The translations under genes were made by a program, and so were the position numbers. Of a stretch of DNA of 64,000 bases, positions 9,199 to 21,332 are shown one piece after another (the first letter of the stretch is position 1; every line of letters starts with the position of its first letter). The notes beneath the pieces were generated by a model. It had not been told where the DNA came from and did not search any database. It saw only the letters and a program-made list of their open reading frames with translations. Origin of the DNA: CAVRUD01 sp963849635 (lineage in GTDB: Bacteria; Chloroflexota; Chloroflexia; Thermomicrobiales; UBA6265); the NCBI GenBank assembly GCA_963849635.1, contig CAWKIA010000036.1:62001-126000 (forward strand), read 5' to 3'.

Positions 9199-10775
9199 GC
9201 GCACCCACACGATCAGATGCCCCAAAGCGACCGCTGGTCCTGACCGTCGACGCCGGCTCAGGCAGCTGCCGGGCACTCATTTTCGACGCCACCGGCCATC
9301 TCCTTGCCCTCGCTCAGGAAGAGTGGACCTACCACGCCGTCCCGGGCGCGCCCGGTGGCTTCGACTTTGACACTGCCGATGGGTGGCGACGCGTCTCCGG
9401 CTGCATCCAGGGAGCGCTCGCGAGCGCGGACGTAAGCGGCCGAGACATCGCCGCCGTCACCGCGGCCAGCATGCGCGAGGGGTTCGTTCTCTACGACGAG
9501 TCCGGTGACGAGATATGGGCCTGCCCCAACATCGACGCCCGTGCCGGCACCGAAGCCGAAGAACTCATCAGCGAGGGCCTGGCCGAGACGCACTACCGCC
9601 GTGGGGGAGATTGGACCTCGATCACCGCCCCGGCCCGCCTCCGCTGGATCAAGCGGCACCAACCCGATGTTTGGGACCGTGCCCGCCACCTGACGATGCT
9701 TGGCGACTGGGTCGTTCGACGCCTGAGCGGCGAGTTCTGCACCGACCCATCCCTCGGCTCCTCGTCCAATCTGTTCGATCTGGCCACCCGAACGTGGTCG
9801 CCGGAGACTGCATCTGATCTCGACATCGGCCATCTCCTGCCCGCTGTCTTTGAATCAGGTTCGGTCGTGGGCATGGTCACCCCTGGTGCCGCCGAGGCGA
9901 CCGGCCTGGTCGCCGGTACCCCGGTGATCGCCGGTGGCGGCGACACCCAACTGGCCTTGCTCGGGGCCGGTTTGACCTCCGGTCTGCGCTTTGCCACGGT
10001 CGGCGGCACCTTCTGGCAGAGCGCCGCCGTCGTCGATCGCCCGTTGGTCGATCCCGATATCCGCCTGCGCACGCTCTGCCACGTGATCCCGAATGCCTGG
10101 ATGATCGAAGGCGTCGGCTTTCTGCACGGTTTTTCGACGCGCTGGGTCCGCGACGGCTTCCTCCGCGCCGCCGATCCGGCCATTCCGGTCGAGCGCGGCT
10201 ACGAGCGACTGGAAGAACTCGCCTCCGGGATTCCACCTGGGGCAAACGGTCTCTTCTATCTCGGCTCCGGCGTGATGAATGCCCAGCGGTGGCGGCACGG
10301 ACCGGCAACGGCCGTTGGCGCCGACATCCTCGATCCGACACGCACCGGCCTCGGCGCCCTCTTCCGGGCGGTCCAAGAAGAGGCCGCCTACGTCTCCCGG
10401 GGCCACCATGAGATTCTGGCCGAGGTCTGCGGCGAAGCGCCGGACGGAATCCGCTTCGTCGGCGGGCCGTCGCGCGGCAAGCTCTGGCCCCAGATCCTGG
10501 CCGATGTCCTCGGGATACCCGTCGAAGTTCCCCCCGTGCCGGAGGCAACGTGTCGGGGAGCGGCCCTCTGCGCCCTGGTCGGTGCGGGTGCCTATCAAAA
10601 TCTGCCCGAAGCCGTTGCCGCCACCGATGAGCCTGCCAGAATCTACGGACCCGATGCCGCTCATCACGCCATCTACGACGAGTCCTACGCCCGATGGCGC
10701 GATCTCTCAAGTCACATGCTCTCAGCGGCCGATCAGGGCCTCATACCCCATCTATGGAAGGGAGCCGGAGGATGA
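9195..10775 (+). CDS. FGGY-family carbohydrate kinase, closest in pattern to autoinducer-2 kinase LsrK
   Basis: The protein has 526 residues and both FGGY ATPase lobes. The N-lobe has DAGSGSCRALIFD and the segment SMREGFVLYDESGDEIWACP, which is very like SMREGIVLYNNEGAPIWAC as I recall it from E. coli LsrK. GGGDTQLALLGAG, GGTFWQ and the C-terminal LSAADQGLIPHLWKG also follow LsrK. LsrK phosphorylates the signal DPD; relatives here may act on a different C4-C5 keto sugar. Start and stop overlap both neighbours (ATGA twice), so it is tightly coupled to the dehydrogenase and the aldolase. No LsrF- or LsrG-like gene is seen, so I give the family and not a firm substrate. Confidence 0.85.
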   Translation: MSAPTRSDAPKRPLVLTVDAGSGSCRALIFDATGHLLALAQEEWTYHAVPGAPGGFDFDTADGWRRVSGCIQGALASADVSGRDIAAVTAASMREGFVLYDESGDEIWACPNIDARAGTEAEELISEGLAETHYRRGGDWTSITAPARLRWIKRHQPDVWDRARHLTMLGDWVVRRLSGEFCTDPSLGSSSNLFDLATRTWSPETASDLDIGHLLPAVFESGSVVGMVTPGAAEATGLVAGTPVIAGGGDTQLALLGAGLTSGLRFATVGGTFWQSAAVVDRPLVDPDIRLRTLCHVIPNAWMIEGVGFLHGFSTRWVRDGFLRAADPAIPVERGYERLEELASGIPPGANGLFYLGSGVMNAQRWRHGPATAVGADILDPTRTGLGALFRAVQEEAAYVSRGHHEILAEVCGEAPDGIRFVGGPSRGKLWPQILADVLGIPVEVPPVPEATCRGAALCALVGAGAYQNLPEAVAATDEPARIYGPDAAHHAIYDESYARWRDLSSHMLSAADQGLIPHLWKGAGG

Positions 10776-11958
10776 CCGCGCCGACATTGATTCCCGGAGA
10801 TACCGAACTGGAGCGGCTCGTCGCTCGCTCGCGCTTTATCGGCGCGGACCCGACTCTGGTCGTCCACGGCGGCGGCAACACCTCCTCGAAGATCTCGGAA
10901 TCCGGCCGATCAGTCCTGCGCGTCAAAGGGAGCGGCACCGACCTGGCCACGATTGGCCCGGATGGCTTTCCGGGACTCTATCTGGATCAGCTCCTGCCGC
11001 TGCGTGAGCGGGCCGCAATGACCGACGAGGAGATGGTCGCCTACCTGGCAACCTGCATGGTCGAGCCTGGCTCGCGGCGGCCGTCGATTGAAACGCTCCT
11101 TCACGCCTTCCTGCCCGCCGCCCACGTCGATCACGTCCACGCCGACGCCATCTGCGCCCTGACCAACACTCCTGGTGGCGCGGGGCATGTCCGGGCCGCG
11201 CTCGGGCCGGACGTCGCCATCGTGCCCTACATACGGCCGGGCTTCGACTTGTCCCGGCAGGTCGCCGATCTTGCTGATGCCCGGGCGGTCGTACTCGATC
11301 ACCATGGCCTCGTGACCTGGGGAAATACCCACGAGCGCTCGTACGGCGAGACCATCGCGCTGGTCGCCCGCGCGGAGGCCTACCTGGCAGAGCACACCAT
11401 CCCGGCACAGCGAACGCCCGGTTCCGGATCTCCCGGAGGACGAAATCAGCTGCGTGCTCGCCCTCCTCGACGAACGGCTCTCACGTCGAGGGAACCGCGT
11501 CCTCTCCGTCGATCGCACCCAGCGGGCGCTCGCAGACCGACCAGACGTCGAGCAGGTTGCGACCGCCGCGAGGGCCACACCGGACCACATCCTCCGCATC
11601 GGCGCGAAATCGGTCGTCATCCGGTCGGCCGCGGAGGTGATCGACGCAATCGACACGTTCGAAGCGGTCTACCGCGCCTACTTCGACCGCCACCGGCATC
11701 AGTTACCGCCCGAACAGGAGATGCTCAATCCGAGCCCGCGGGTCATCCTCGTCCCAGGACTCGGGTGTATCGCGGCCGGCTTCGATGCAGCGGGCGGCGA
11801 AGGTCAACGCCGAGATCGCGTTCCGCAGCCACACTGTCACCGCTCGCGTGCTCGATGCCTTCGGCGCCGTCGAGTGGCTGGACGAGGCCGATATCTTCGC
11901 CTTCGACTACTGGCCGCTAGAGCTGGCCAAGCTGGCCCCGACTCCGGTGCCCGCCTAG
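10772..11958 (+). pseudogene. Class II aldolase/adducin-family protein, two frameshifts
   Basis: The first ~215 residues (TLVVHGGGNTSSK, RVKGSGTDLATI, VDHVHADAICALTNT, VVLDHHGLVTWG) are a class II aldolase domain with its metal-binding histidines, of the type also found fused to dehydrogenases in rhamnose catabolism. The frame then changes in a CCC run at 11417-11419 (PVPDLPEDEISCVLALLDE continues in the next frame) and again at about 11790 (KVNAEIAFRSHTV continues in the third frame, ending PTPVPA at 11958). Removing one base at each place gives one protein of about 394 residues. It overlaps the kinase stop by 4 nt. It would cleave the phosphorylated sugar. Confidence 0.8.
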
Positions 11959-12002
11959 CGAGCACCGCTGGCGTGGGAGCGTCCCGATTCCAGGAGTTGC
12001 CC

Positions 12003-13097
12003 ATGGACTCGTTGGTCATTGGCCGGCCGATTACCGAACTGGATACCCCCGTCTTGCTGGTCGATATCGCCGCGATGGATCGCAACATCGCCGGGATCGC
12101 TGGCGCGATCAGGGATCGCGGCGCGGCATGGCGCCCCCATGTCAAAGCCCACAAGACTCCGGCCATTGCCCACCGCCAGTTATCGGCCGGCGCGATCGGG
12201 GTCGCCTGCGCCAAGCTGGGCGAGGCCGAAGTCATGGCGGCGGCGGGCATCCGCGACATTCTGATCGCCAACCAGATCGTCGGCCCGATCAAGATCCGTC
12301 GCCTGGCGGCTTTGGCGGCTCACGCCGACCCGATCGTCGCGGTCGACGATCCCACCAACATCCGTGAGCTGGATGTGGCGATGCGAGCGCATGGGGGGCG
12401 CCTCCGGGTAGTGGTCGAAGTCGATACCGGCATGGGTCGTTGCGGCGTCCAGCCCGGCGCGGAGACTGTCACCCTCGCCCAGGTAATCGCTGCGAGCGAA
12501 GGACTCCAGTTCGCCGGGTTGATGGCCTGGGAAGGCCAGGTCATGAGCATCGCCGACAACGATGCCCGGCCCGCCGCGATCGTCTCCGCGGTCGAGTCCC
12601 TGACGGCGACGGCCGCTGCCTGCCGTGACGCCGGATTGCCATGCGAGATCGTCTCCTGCGGCGGCACCGGCACCTACCTGACCTCGTCCGGCATCGCCGG
12701 GGTTACCGAGGTCCAGGCAGGCGGAGGGATCTTCGGCGACACTGCCTACCGTGCAATGGGCATCCCCGTCGAACCCGCCTTGACCCTGGTCGCCCAGGTG
12801 ATCAGCCGACCCACACCCACCCGGATCGTGCTCGACTTCGGCCGGAAGCAGGTTGATCCGAGTTTCGCTCCCCCTGAGCCCCGCGGAATCGACCAGATTG
12901 CCTCCGTCGCCCTCTCGATCGAGCACACGGTCGTTACGCTCGATCGGCCCGCCGAATCGCCCCGCCCCGGCGACCGCATCACCTTTGACATCGGCTTCTG
13001 TGATCGCGCGATCCACCTTCACGAAAACCTTATCGGCAGCCGCGATGGCATCGTCGAAACGGTCTGGCCCGTCTCCGCCCGCGGTCGCCATACGTAG
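12003..13097 (+). CDS. DSD1-family PLP enzyme (D-threonine aldolase / D-serine dehydratase-like)
   Basis: The protein has 364 residues. The alanine-racemase-type barrel opens with LDTPVLLVDIAAMDRNI and the PLP-binding lysine lies in RPHVKAHKTP. VVVEVDTGMGRCGV, CGGTGTY and the C-terminal metal-binding region (HENLIGSRDG) fit D-threonine aldolase/3-hydroxyaspartate aldolase/DSD1 enzymes, which need PLP and a divalent metal. ATG 12003 has AGGAG seven bases upstream and follows the broken aldolase by 44 nt, so it is the last gene of the rightward operon. Its substrate is probably a beta-hydroxy-D-amino acid; the link to the sugar pathway is not clear. Confidence 0.88.
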   Translation: MDSLVIGRPITELDTPVLLVDIAAMDRNIAGIAGAIRDRGAAWRPHVKAHKTPAIAHRQLSAGAIGVACAKLGEAEVMAAAGIRDILIANQIVGPIKIRRLAALAAHADPIVAVDDPTNIRELDVAMRAHGGRLRVVVEVDTGMGRCGVQPGAETVTLAQVIAASEGLQFAGLMAWEGQVMSIADNDARPAAIVSAVESLTATAAACRDAGLPCEIVSCGGTGTYLTSSGIAGVTEVQAGGGIFGDTAYRAMGIPVEPALTLVAQVISRPTPTRIVLDFGRKQVDPSFAPPEPRGIDQIASVALSIEHTVVTLDRPAESPRPGDRITFDIGFCDRAIHLHENLIGSRDGIVETVWPVSARGRHT

Positions 13098-13491
13098 TCG
13101 ACCAGCGATCTGAAACATACCAGGACGATATCGCCGTGCTCGGCAGAATCACCGCAATGCCGACCAACTGCGGCGCCAGAAGATGATCAGGTTCGATGTC
13201 ACTGGTCGCACATTGATCCTCCCTCTGACCGAGTCCTCGAGAGTGTGCGGTTGTTGGACGTCTCAATCCACACGCGTAGACTCCAATTCGGCGAGGATGA
13301 CGAGCTCCCCAATTGCTGATCCTGATGACGAAGTAGAACGACTGATGTCGCCTCTCGCGATGGCTAAAGACGCCAGGAGGGTGTCACCCCATAGGAAATC
13401 GGGGCAGCCGCTGTACTCGTTGCAGGCGTCAAAGACCCATCGCTGACCATCGTTCCATTGTCGGCTCGGCACCGATCTAAACGTCGCTTGC
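13098..13491. other. Intergenic region, nothing recognised
   Basis: About 390 bp lie between two convergent genes. I see no gene, no palindrome and no U-rich terminator. Short ORFs here lack ribosome binding sites and recognisable sequence. Confidence 0.5.
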
Positions 13492-15558
13492 TCACGGCCT
13501 TGAAGCAGCCGGCGTGTCCTGGTTCAATGGCGCCTGACCCGCGATTTCAGCACGCCAACCCTTGAGGACCGCGTGGAGCCCCGCTGCTCCGATAATTGGT
13601 TCTCTTGGCGAAGCGAACTCGTATGGATACAGGACGAAGGGTTGCGTCTGCGGACCGCCGAGACCGCCATGACAGCCCACCAACTCCTCGAAGGCGGCCA
13701 CCTCCCCACTCTCGGGGTCGTACAGACTCATGACCAAGATGTCCGGGGCGTTCGAGAATCCATCCGAGCGCTGCAGGTGACGCCCGGCATTGGGTCCGTA
13801 CTTCGCCAAGGGATCCTTGCCAACGGCATAGCCCTGGTCGAGGTACCGGATGCCCTCCGGTCCGACGACGATCCCGCCGTCGGTTTCGGAATGGACCATA
13901 ACGAACCCGATCCCTGCGTGGCTTGCAAGTCCGTTCAGGAGGCCCGGAAAGGCGCTGGTGATTTGCTCATAGGTCATGCGCTCCTTCCAGGCGGGGAACG
14001 AGATTAGTCCGAGGTTTCCGGATGCAAGGACGATAACGTCTTCGGGTGCGGACTCGGCCCGCCGATGAACCTGTTCCGGTTGATTGGCGTCTGGTCCGAG
14101 TTCCACCTCACCGTCCTTGGTTCTGGTTCGAATCGCCCGCCGAAGGAGCCGCGCAGTTCGCCCGTCCTGCCGGGCGGCCTCGCTCAAAGCGAGATTGAGA
14201 TTTCCCCAGTCCTCGACAGTTGCTTCGGCGCTCTTGACTTGAAGGTTAGGCGAGATGAGGGTCGTGACGACGTCGGACAGCGCCTGGCCGTACCGTTGCT
14301 TGAACGTGGCGCCCATGCTTTGGCCATGATCGGAGAGGACCACGAAGTGGTACGGACGGGGCGCCATCCTTGCGGCACGCTCCAGTTTCGCGAACGCTCG
14401 GTCGAGCGTTCGCAAGACTTTCATTGCGTCTGGGCGGTCGATCCCGGAGTGATGGGCGACCTCATCGTACGCGAAAAAGGTGTTGTAGACCGCGGGTACC
14501 CCGCGGAACATATCGGAGATCAGCATGAATACACTTGCTTCCTGCATGATCGTGGTCGTGCTGGCGCGGATGAACGCGTACTTGAAATGGCGATGGATGC
14601 GAGGGAGTTCGTTGCGACCAACCTGACGTCGTGCCTGCCAACGTTCGCGCACCACATCGCCGAAGAACAGGGCAAGCATCCGGGAAAAGCTATAGGGGTT
14701 GCTGTAATAGGCTGCGTAACTGCGAGAGACAGTGCGTTCCTTGTCGCCGATTGCACTGTAGGTGCAGAGGCAATCGGAGGCGTCACCGGTGAAGACGTTC
14801 CAGCGACTGGCTCCTCCGTCCGCAAGCAGTCCGTCGCCAGAGGAAAGCCGATGTTCCAGGTCGCGCGCCGTGTCCATCTTGCTGGAGACCATCAGCTTGC
14901 CTGCGGACTTGTCGTACCAGCGGAAGGCAGGGATGTCGGTGTTGTCGCCGAGCAGGATGCCCGCCTGGCTAGCAGACGTCTGGGCTGACAGATCGGGCTC
15001 CCACGGGGCGAGTATGTGAGTTCCCTCGGCGATCCATCGTCTGACGGTTGGCATGTATCCGTCATCGATGGCTTTGCGCAGCACTGGCTCAGCAAGTCCG
15101 TCAATCTCGAGGAAGAGAATCCCCGGGATTAATGAGGGTGGGGTCGACGAATACGTCTTCTTCAACGGACGAACGACAAACCATTCGTATCCGGTTCCAT
15201 CGTCAAGCGAGAAGAAAGCGGCGACGAACACGTTGCCGATGGTCAGCCCCATCGTGACCCAAATCCCTGTCCAAACATCTGCTACGTGTAGACCGCCGAT
15301 GCCTAGTTGGGCAACGAGATAGATGACGAGGCCGGTGAGGAAGAACGTAATGACCGGGAACAAGAGCGGGTGGAATCGGCCGGCGAATCGGTAGATGAAC
15401 GGCCAGGTAATTGCCAGAGCTCCAGTGATCACCACGGAGCTGACGATAGCGCCCCATACCCCGCCTACCGATAGACCTGATAACCACCATGCGAGAAGGA
15501 GCAGGACGGCTGCCTGGATGACGGCAGCCTGGATCGCCCATCGGGTGGCGCGACTCAT
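13492..15558 (-). CDS. Membrane-anchored alkaline-phosphatase-superfamily phosphodiesterase
   Basis: The protein has 688 residues from ATG 15558 (MSRATRW, with AGAGG upstream). The first ~130 residues form about four TM helices and look like a holin-type membrane domain (VITFFLTGLVIYLVAQLGIGG). The rest is an AlkP-fold domain with its metal set: FLEIDGLAEP (Asp), QTSASQAG (Thr/Ser nucleophile), YDEVAHHSG (Asp, His), VVLSDHGQSMG (Asp, His) and CHGGLGGPQ (His). This predicts a membrane-bound metal phosphodiesterase or phosphatase. The longer reading frame to 15924 contains repeats with no protein character. A structured leader with tandem repeats precedes it. Confidence 0.88.
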   Translation of the reverse strand: MSRATRWAIQAAVIQAAVLLLLAWWLSGLSVGGVWGAIVSSVVITGALAITWPFIYRFAGRFHPLLFPVITFFLTGLVIYLVAQLGIGGLHVADVWTGIWVTMGLTIGNVFVAAFFSLDDGTGYEWFVVRPLKKTYSSTPPSLIPGILFLEIDGLAEPVLRKAIDDGYMPTVRRWIAEGTHILAPWEPDLSAQTSASQAGILLGDNTDIPAFRWYDKSAGKLMVSSKMDTARDLEHRLSSGDGLLADGGASRWNVFTGDASDCLCTYSAIGDKERTVSRSYAAYYSNPYSFSRMLALFFGDVVRERWQARRQVGRNELPRIHRHFKYAFIRASTTTIMQEASVFMLISDMFRGVPAVYNTFFAYDEVAHHSGIDRPDAMKVLRTLDRAFAKLERAARMAPRPYHFVVLSDHGQSMGATFKQRYGQALSDVVTTLISPNLQVKSAEATVEDWGNLNLALSEAARQDGRTARLLRRAIRTRTKDGEVELGPDANQPEQVHRRAESAPEDVIVLASGNLGLISFPAWKERMTYEQITSAFPGLLNGLASHAGIGFVMVHSETDGGIVVGPEGIRYLDQGYAVGKDPLAKYGPNAGRHLQRSDGFSNAPDILVMSLYDPESGEVAAFEELVGCHGGLGGPQTQPFVLYPYEFASPREPIIGAAGLHAVLKGWRAEIAGQAPLNQDTPAASRP

Positions 15559-15649
15559 GTACGGGCCTCTGGTTTCGTCCGGCGGACGCCGCAAAGCCGA
15601 CGTCGGTGCGCAGCGCAGGTGCGTTCGGCCATTCGGCCCGAAGCCTCCT

Positions 15650-15697
15650 GGCTGCTGGCTGCCGGCTGCTGGCTGCCGGCTGCTGGCCGGCAGCCAG
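15650..15697 (-). repeat. 14-bp tandem repeat ending in an 11-bp hairpin, in the leader of the phosphodiesterase gene
   Basis: GGCTGCTGGCTGCC is repeated 2.7 times from 15650 to 15687. The last copy forms a perfect hairpin, CTGGCTGCCGG at 15669-15679 pairing with CCGGCAGCCAG at 15687-15697, loop 7 nt. It lies about 110 bp upstream of the leftward start codon, so it would be in the mRNA leader. Confidence 0.7.
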
Positions 15698-15786
15698 CAG
15701 GTTAGGCATAACCGAGTCGTAGGCGCATCCCTCCAAAGTCGCATTCGGCGGCAGGGTCGCCCCAAGTTAGTCGCGGTCTGCCGACC

Positions 15787-15817
15787 GAATACGCCCTTGG
15801 GAGCATGCGTGTACACC
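15787..15817 (+). promoter_or_regulatory. Bipartite 31-bp motif, copy 1 (orientation ambiguous)
   Basis: It reads GAATAC, GCCCTTGG, 11 nt, then TACACC. The first two blocks are perfect consensus. Read this way it points right, towards the glucosidase 620 bp away. Its other side faces the phosphodiesterase start 230 bp away. It is the only copy without a clear nearest target in the expected direction. Confidence 0.5.
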
Positions 15818-16438
15818 CGCCACCACCGTACCTTGCACAGGTATGAACGTTCTGGCCGGTCGCCGGATCTTCGGGAGGAGCCGAGGCGGTCGAACCGGCC
15901 GGCTTCATTTTGTGGGGCTGGCATCCCGCCGAACAGGGGCTCGACGGCGTGCGCCAGGAACGGTCGCTTGGACCGAGGACGTTGCCGGCAACGAGCGTTG
16001 CAAGCGCCGCCGGTTCACCATGCGCAGCACCCGGGCTCAGAACGAGGGCAACAATGAGGGACTCGGAATGGGGGCCGCAATCTTGACGCTCGGTACAAGG
16101 ACGCTGGGTCTCGCCAATCTCGTGGCCGGGGCGGTCGGCGGCGGTTGGGGCGGCTCCAGGGTTTGGATTCCGGGCGTTCGATCTTCACCTTGAGGACGTG
16201 GGCCGCGCGATTGAGCCGGACGCGTCGGTGATGGTGCCGTGGACCGAGCCCCCCGAGGCCAACCCATTCGTAGCCAGAAAACGAGCCAACGGTGAGCAAC
16301 TCGTTTGTTCGCCTTTAAGTGGAAAAGCAAGCGCGAAAGCCCAATCCAGTGCTCCGATCGAAGCACTGAGGGAGTGCGGTTTCTGGATGTCAACCACGGG
16401 ACCGCCTAGATGCCAAAAAATGGAATGGAGACGCAAGG
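15818..16438. other. Long intergenic region upstream of the glucosidase gene
   Basis: About 620 bp without a gene I can support. Some frames give short hydrophobic or Pro-rich text (AAILTLGTRTLGLANLVAG near 16070) that could be a worn gene remnant, but there is no start, family match or consistent frame. The last 15 bp hold the GGAG ribosome binding site of the glucosidase. Confidence 0.4.
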
Positions 16439-19186
<2,748 letters not shown>

Positions 19187-19257
19187 ACCTGCGCCGACAG
19201 CACCCGAAGCCTCGCCATTGGATCGCAAGCCTGTTCACCCGGACCAGGAGAACGCCA

Positions 19258-21309
19258 ATGTGCCCCGTCGCCGCCGATGTTCTCGCACCTCGCGGGCAGG
19301 CGAAGCACCCCACTCCTTCGATCTTAGAGCAGCCGCACGTGGCCTTCGGGCGGGAGATCTGCGGAAACCTCGAGGCGAGCCTCACGCGAGAGTGGCTCGT
19401 CACCAACGGGCTCGGTGGATACGCGTCTGCGACGGTCTCCGGCGTGCTGAGCCGGTCTTACCACGGCCTGCTCGTCGCCGCCTTGGAGCCGCCGGTGGAG
19501 AGAACGGTCCTTGTGGCAGGGGCGGTCGAGTGGGTCGTTTACGACGGCCAACGCTACCCCCTTTCGACGCACGAGTTCGGAGACGGCACGTTCTCGCCGG
19601 ACGGATACCGGTTTCTCGAATCGTTCCGGATGGAAGGCGCGTTGCCGGTTTGGACGTTCGCCATCGCCGACGCCTTGGTCGAACGGCGGCTCTGGATGGC
19701 TTACGCTTCGAACACCACGTACGTCACCTATCGATTAGCTCGGGGCAGCCGACCACTGGACCTAGAGGTGACCCCGCTCGTCACCTATCGCGGCTTCCAT
19801 GGTTTGGCGTCCGGGGAGGGCTGGACGATCGGCGTCGATCCGGTGGATCGCGGTGCGGTCATCCACGCCTACGACGGAGCTCGGCCATTCGCCCTCCGTT
19901 CTGATCGGGCCGAGTTCCGTCCTGGAGGCACCTGGTGGTGGGACTTCCGGCACCGGGCCGAGTCTGAACGCGGACTCGGCGACCACGGGGATCTCTTCGC
20001 ACCCGGCGTGTTCGTCGACCGGCTCGAACCGGGGCAGACGGTTGCGCTTATCTACTCGACAGAGCAGCAACCGGACCTGGATGCGCGCGCGTCTCTGGCC
20101 GCGGCCAAAGAGCGCCTGGGAACGCTCCTCGTCCGGGCAGACGCACAAGACGCGGACCCGGTCGTTCAACAGTTGGTACTCGCCACAGACCAGTTCCTTG
20201 TCTCGCGCCCTCTGCCAGACAATCCGGATGGGCGATCGGTGATCGCTGGCTACCACTGGTTCAACGACTGGGGCCGCGACACGATGATCTCCCTCCCCGG
20301 TCTCACCCTGGCGACGGGCCGCGCCGACGAGGCAGGTTCGATCCTGCGTACCTTCGCCGAGTTCCTCGCCGACGGACTCCTCCCGAACAACTTCCCCGAC
20401 CACGCCGGCGTCATCCCCGGCTATAACACCGCCGACGCAACGCTCTGGTACGTCATGGCGATCCGCGCCTACCGTGAGGCTACTGGCGAAGATCGCCTCG
20501 TTGCGGACTTGCTGCCGGTCTTGCAAGAGGTCATCGAACGTCACCGAGCCGGGACGCGTTATGGCATCGGAGTTGACCCCTTGGACGGCCTGTTGCGGGC
20601 TGGGGAGGCGGGGGTGCAGCTGACCTGGATGGACGCCAAGGTCGGTGACTGGGTTGTCACTCCTCGGATCGGGAAACCCGTGGAGATAAACGCCCTCTGG
20701 TACAACGTCTTGCGGACCGTGGGCGACTTCCTTCGCTCCGCTGGCGACGTCGGCGGCGCTGATCGCTACGGGACGTGGGCCGACGACGTCCGCAGCGCAT
20801 TCCGTGCCCGTTTCCTGCGTTCCGACCTCGACCATCTCGCCGACGTGGTTGACGGGCCGGATGGTGACGACTGGACGGTCCGGCCGAATCAGGTCTTTGC
20901 CCTGTCGCTCCCCTATCCGCTTCTCGAGGGCGACGATGCCCGGATCGTCCTCGACGCAATAGGTCGTTCCCTGTTGACCAGCTTTGGCCTGCGCTCGCTT
21001 TCTGCTGACGACCCCTCCTTCCGCGGCACCTACGGTGGCGACCAGGTCCAACGCGACGGGTCCTACCACCAAGGTCCGGTCTGGAGCTGGCTGCTGGGCG
21101 CGTATGCGGAAGCTCGCTACCGGCTCGACGGCGACCGTGCCGCGGCGCTCGCAGTCCTTCGCCCGATCGGCGACCACTTGCGTGACGGCGGACTCGGTTC
21201 GGTGTCCGAGATTTTCGAAGGCGACCCGCCACACCTGTCCAGGGGATGCATTGCCCAGGCCTGGGGAGTTGCCGAAACTCTGCGGGTGTTTCGGATGGTG
21301 AGCGCCTAA
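19258..21309 (+). CDS. Glycogen-debranching-enzyme-family protein (amylo-alpha-1,6-glucosidase type)
   Basis: The protein has 683 residues from ATG 19258 with AGGAG 8 nt upstream. The N-terminal domain (TREWLVTNGLGGYASATVSGV, SRSYHGLLVAAL) and the C-terminal catalytic barrel (WFNDWGRDTMISLPGLTL near residue 335, GLLPNNFPD, YNTADATLWYV, DAKVGDWVVTPRIGKPVEIN) are those of the bacterial/archaeal GDE_C family. The acidic residues in DWGRD and MDAKVGD are the expected catalytic region. It should hydrolyse alpha-1,6 branches or short glucosides together with the upstream glucosidase. The K+ channel gene starts 23 bp after its stop, so the four genes from 16.4 to 23.5 kb look like one transcription unit. 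Confidence 0.9.
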   Translation: MCPVAADVLAPRGQAKHPTPSILEQPHVAFGREICGNLEASLTREWLVTNGLGGYASATVSGVLSRSYHGLLVAALEPPVERTVLVAGAVEWVVYDGQRYPLSTHEFGDGTFSPDGYRFLESFRMEGALPVWTFAIADALVERRLWMAYASNTTYVTYRLARGSRPLDLEVTPLVTYRGFHGLASGEGWTIGVDPVDRGAVIHAYDGARPFALRSDRAEFRPGGTWWWDFRHRAESERGLGDHGDLFAPGVFVDRLEPGQTVALIYSTEQQPDLDARASLAAAKERLGTLLVRADAQDADPVVQQLVLATDQFLVSRPLPDNPDGRSVIAGYHWFNDWGRDTMISLPGLTLATGRADEAGSILRTFAEFLADGLLPNNFPDHAGVIPGYNTADATLWYVMAIRAYREATGEDRLVADLLPVLQEVIERHRAGTRYGIGVDPLDGLLRAGEAGVQLTWMDAKVGDWVVTPRIGKPVEINALWYNVLRTVGDFLRSAGDVGGADRYGTWADDVRSAFRARFLRSDLDHLADVVDGPDGDDWTVRPNQVFALSLPYPLLEGDDARIVLDAIGRSLLTSFGLRSLSADDPSFRGTYGGDQVQRDGSYHQGPVWSWLLGAYAEARYRLDGDRAAALAVLRPIGDHLRDGGLGSVSEIFEGDPPHLSRGCIAQAWGVAETLRVFRMVSA

Positions 21310-21332
21310 GGCGAGACTGCGGTGCCGCTCCA

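Noticed and set aside
15843..16193. 116-codon plus-strand ORF upstream of the glucosidase
   Set aside because: No ribosome binding site, Arg/Gly-rich composition and no known family. Only a short middle part looks protein-like.
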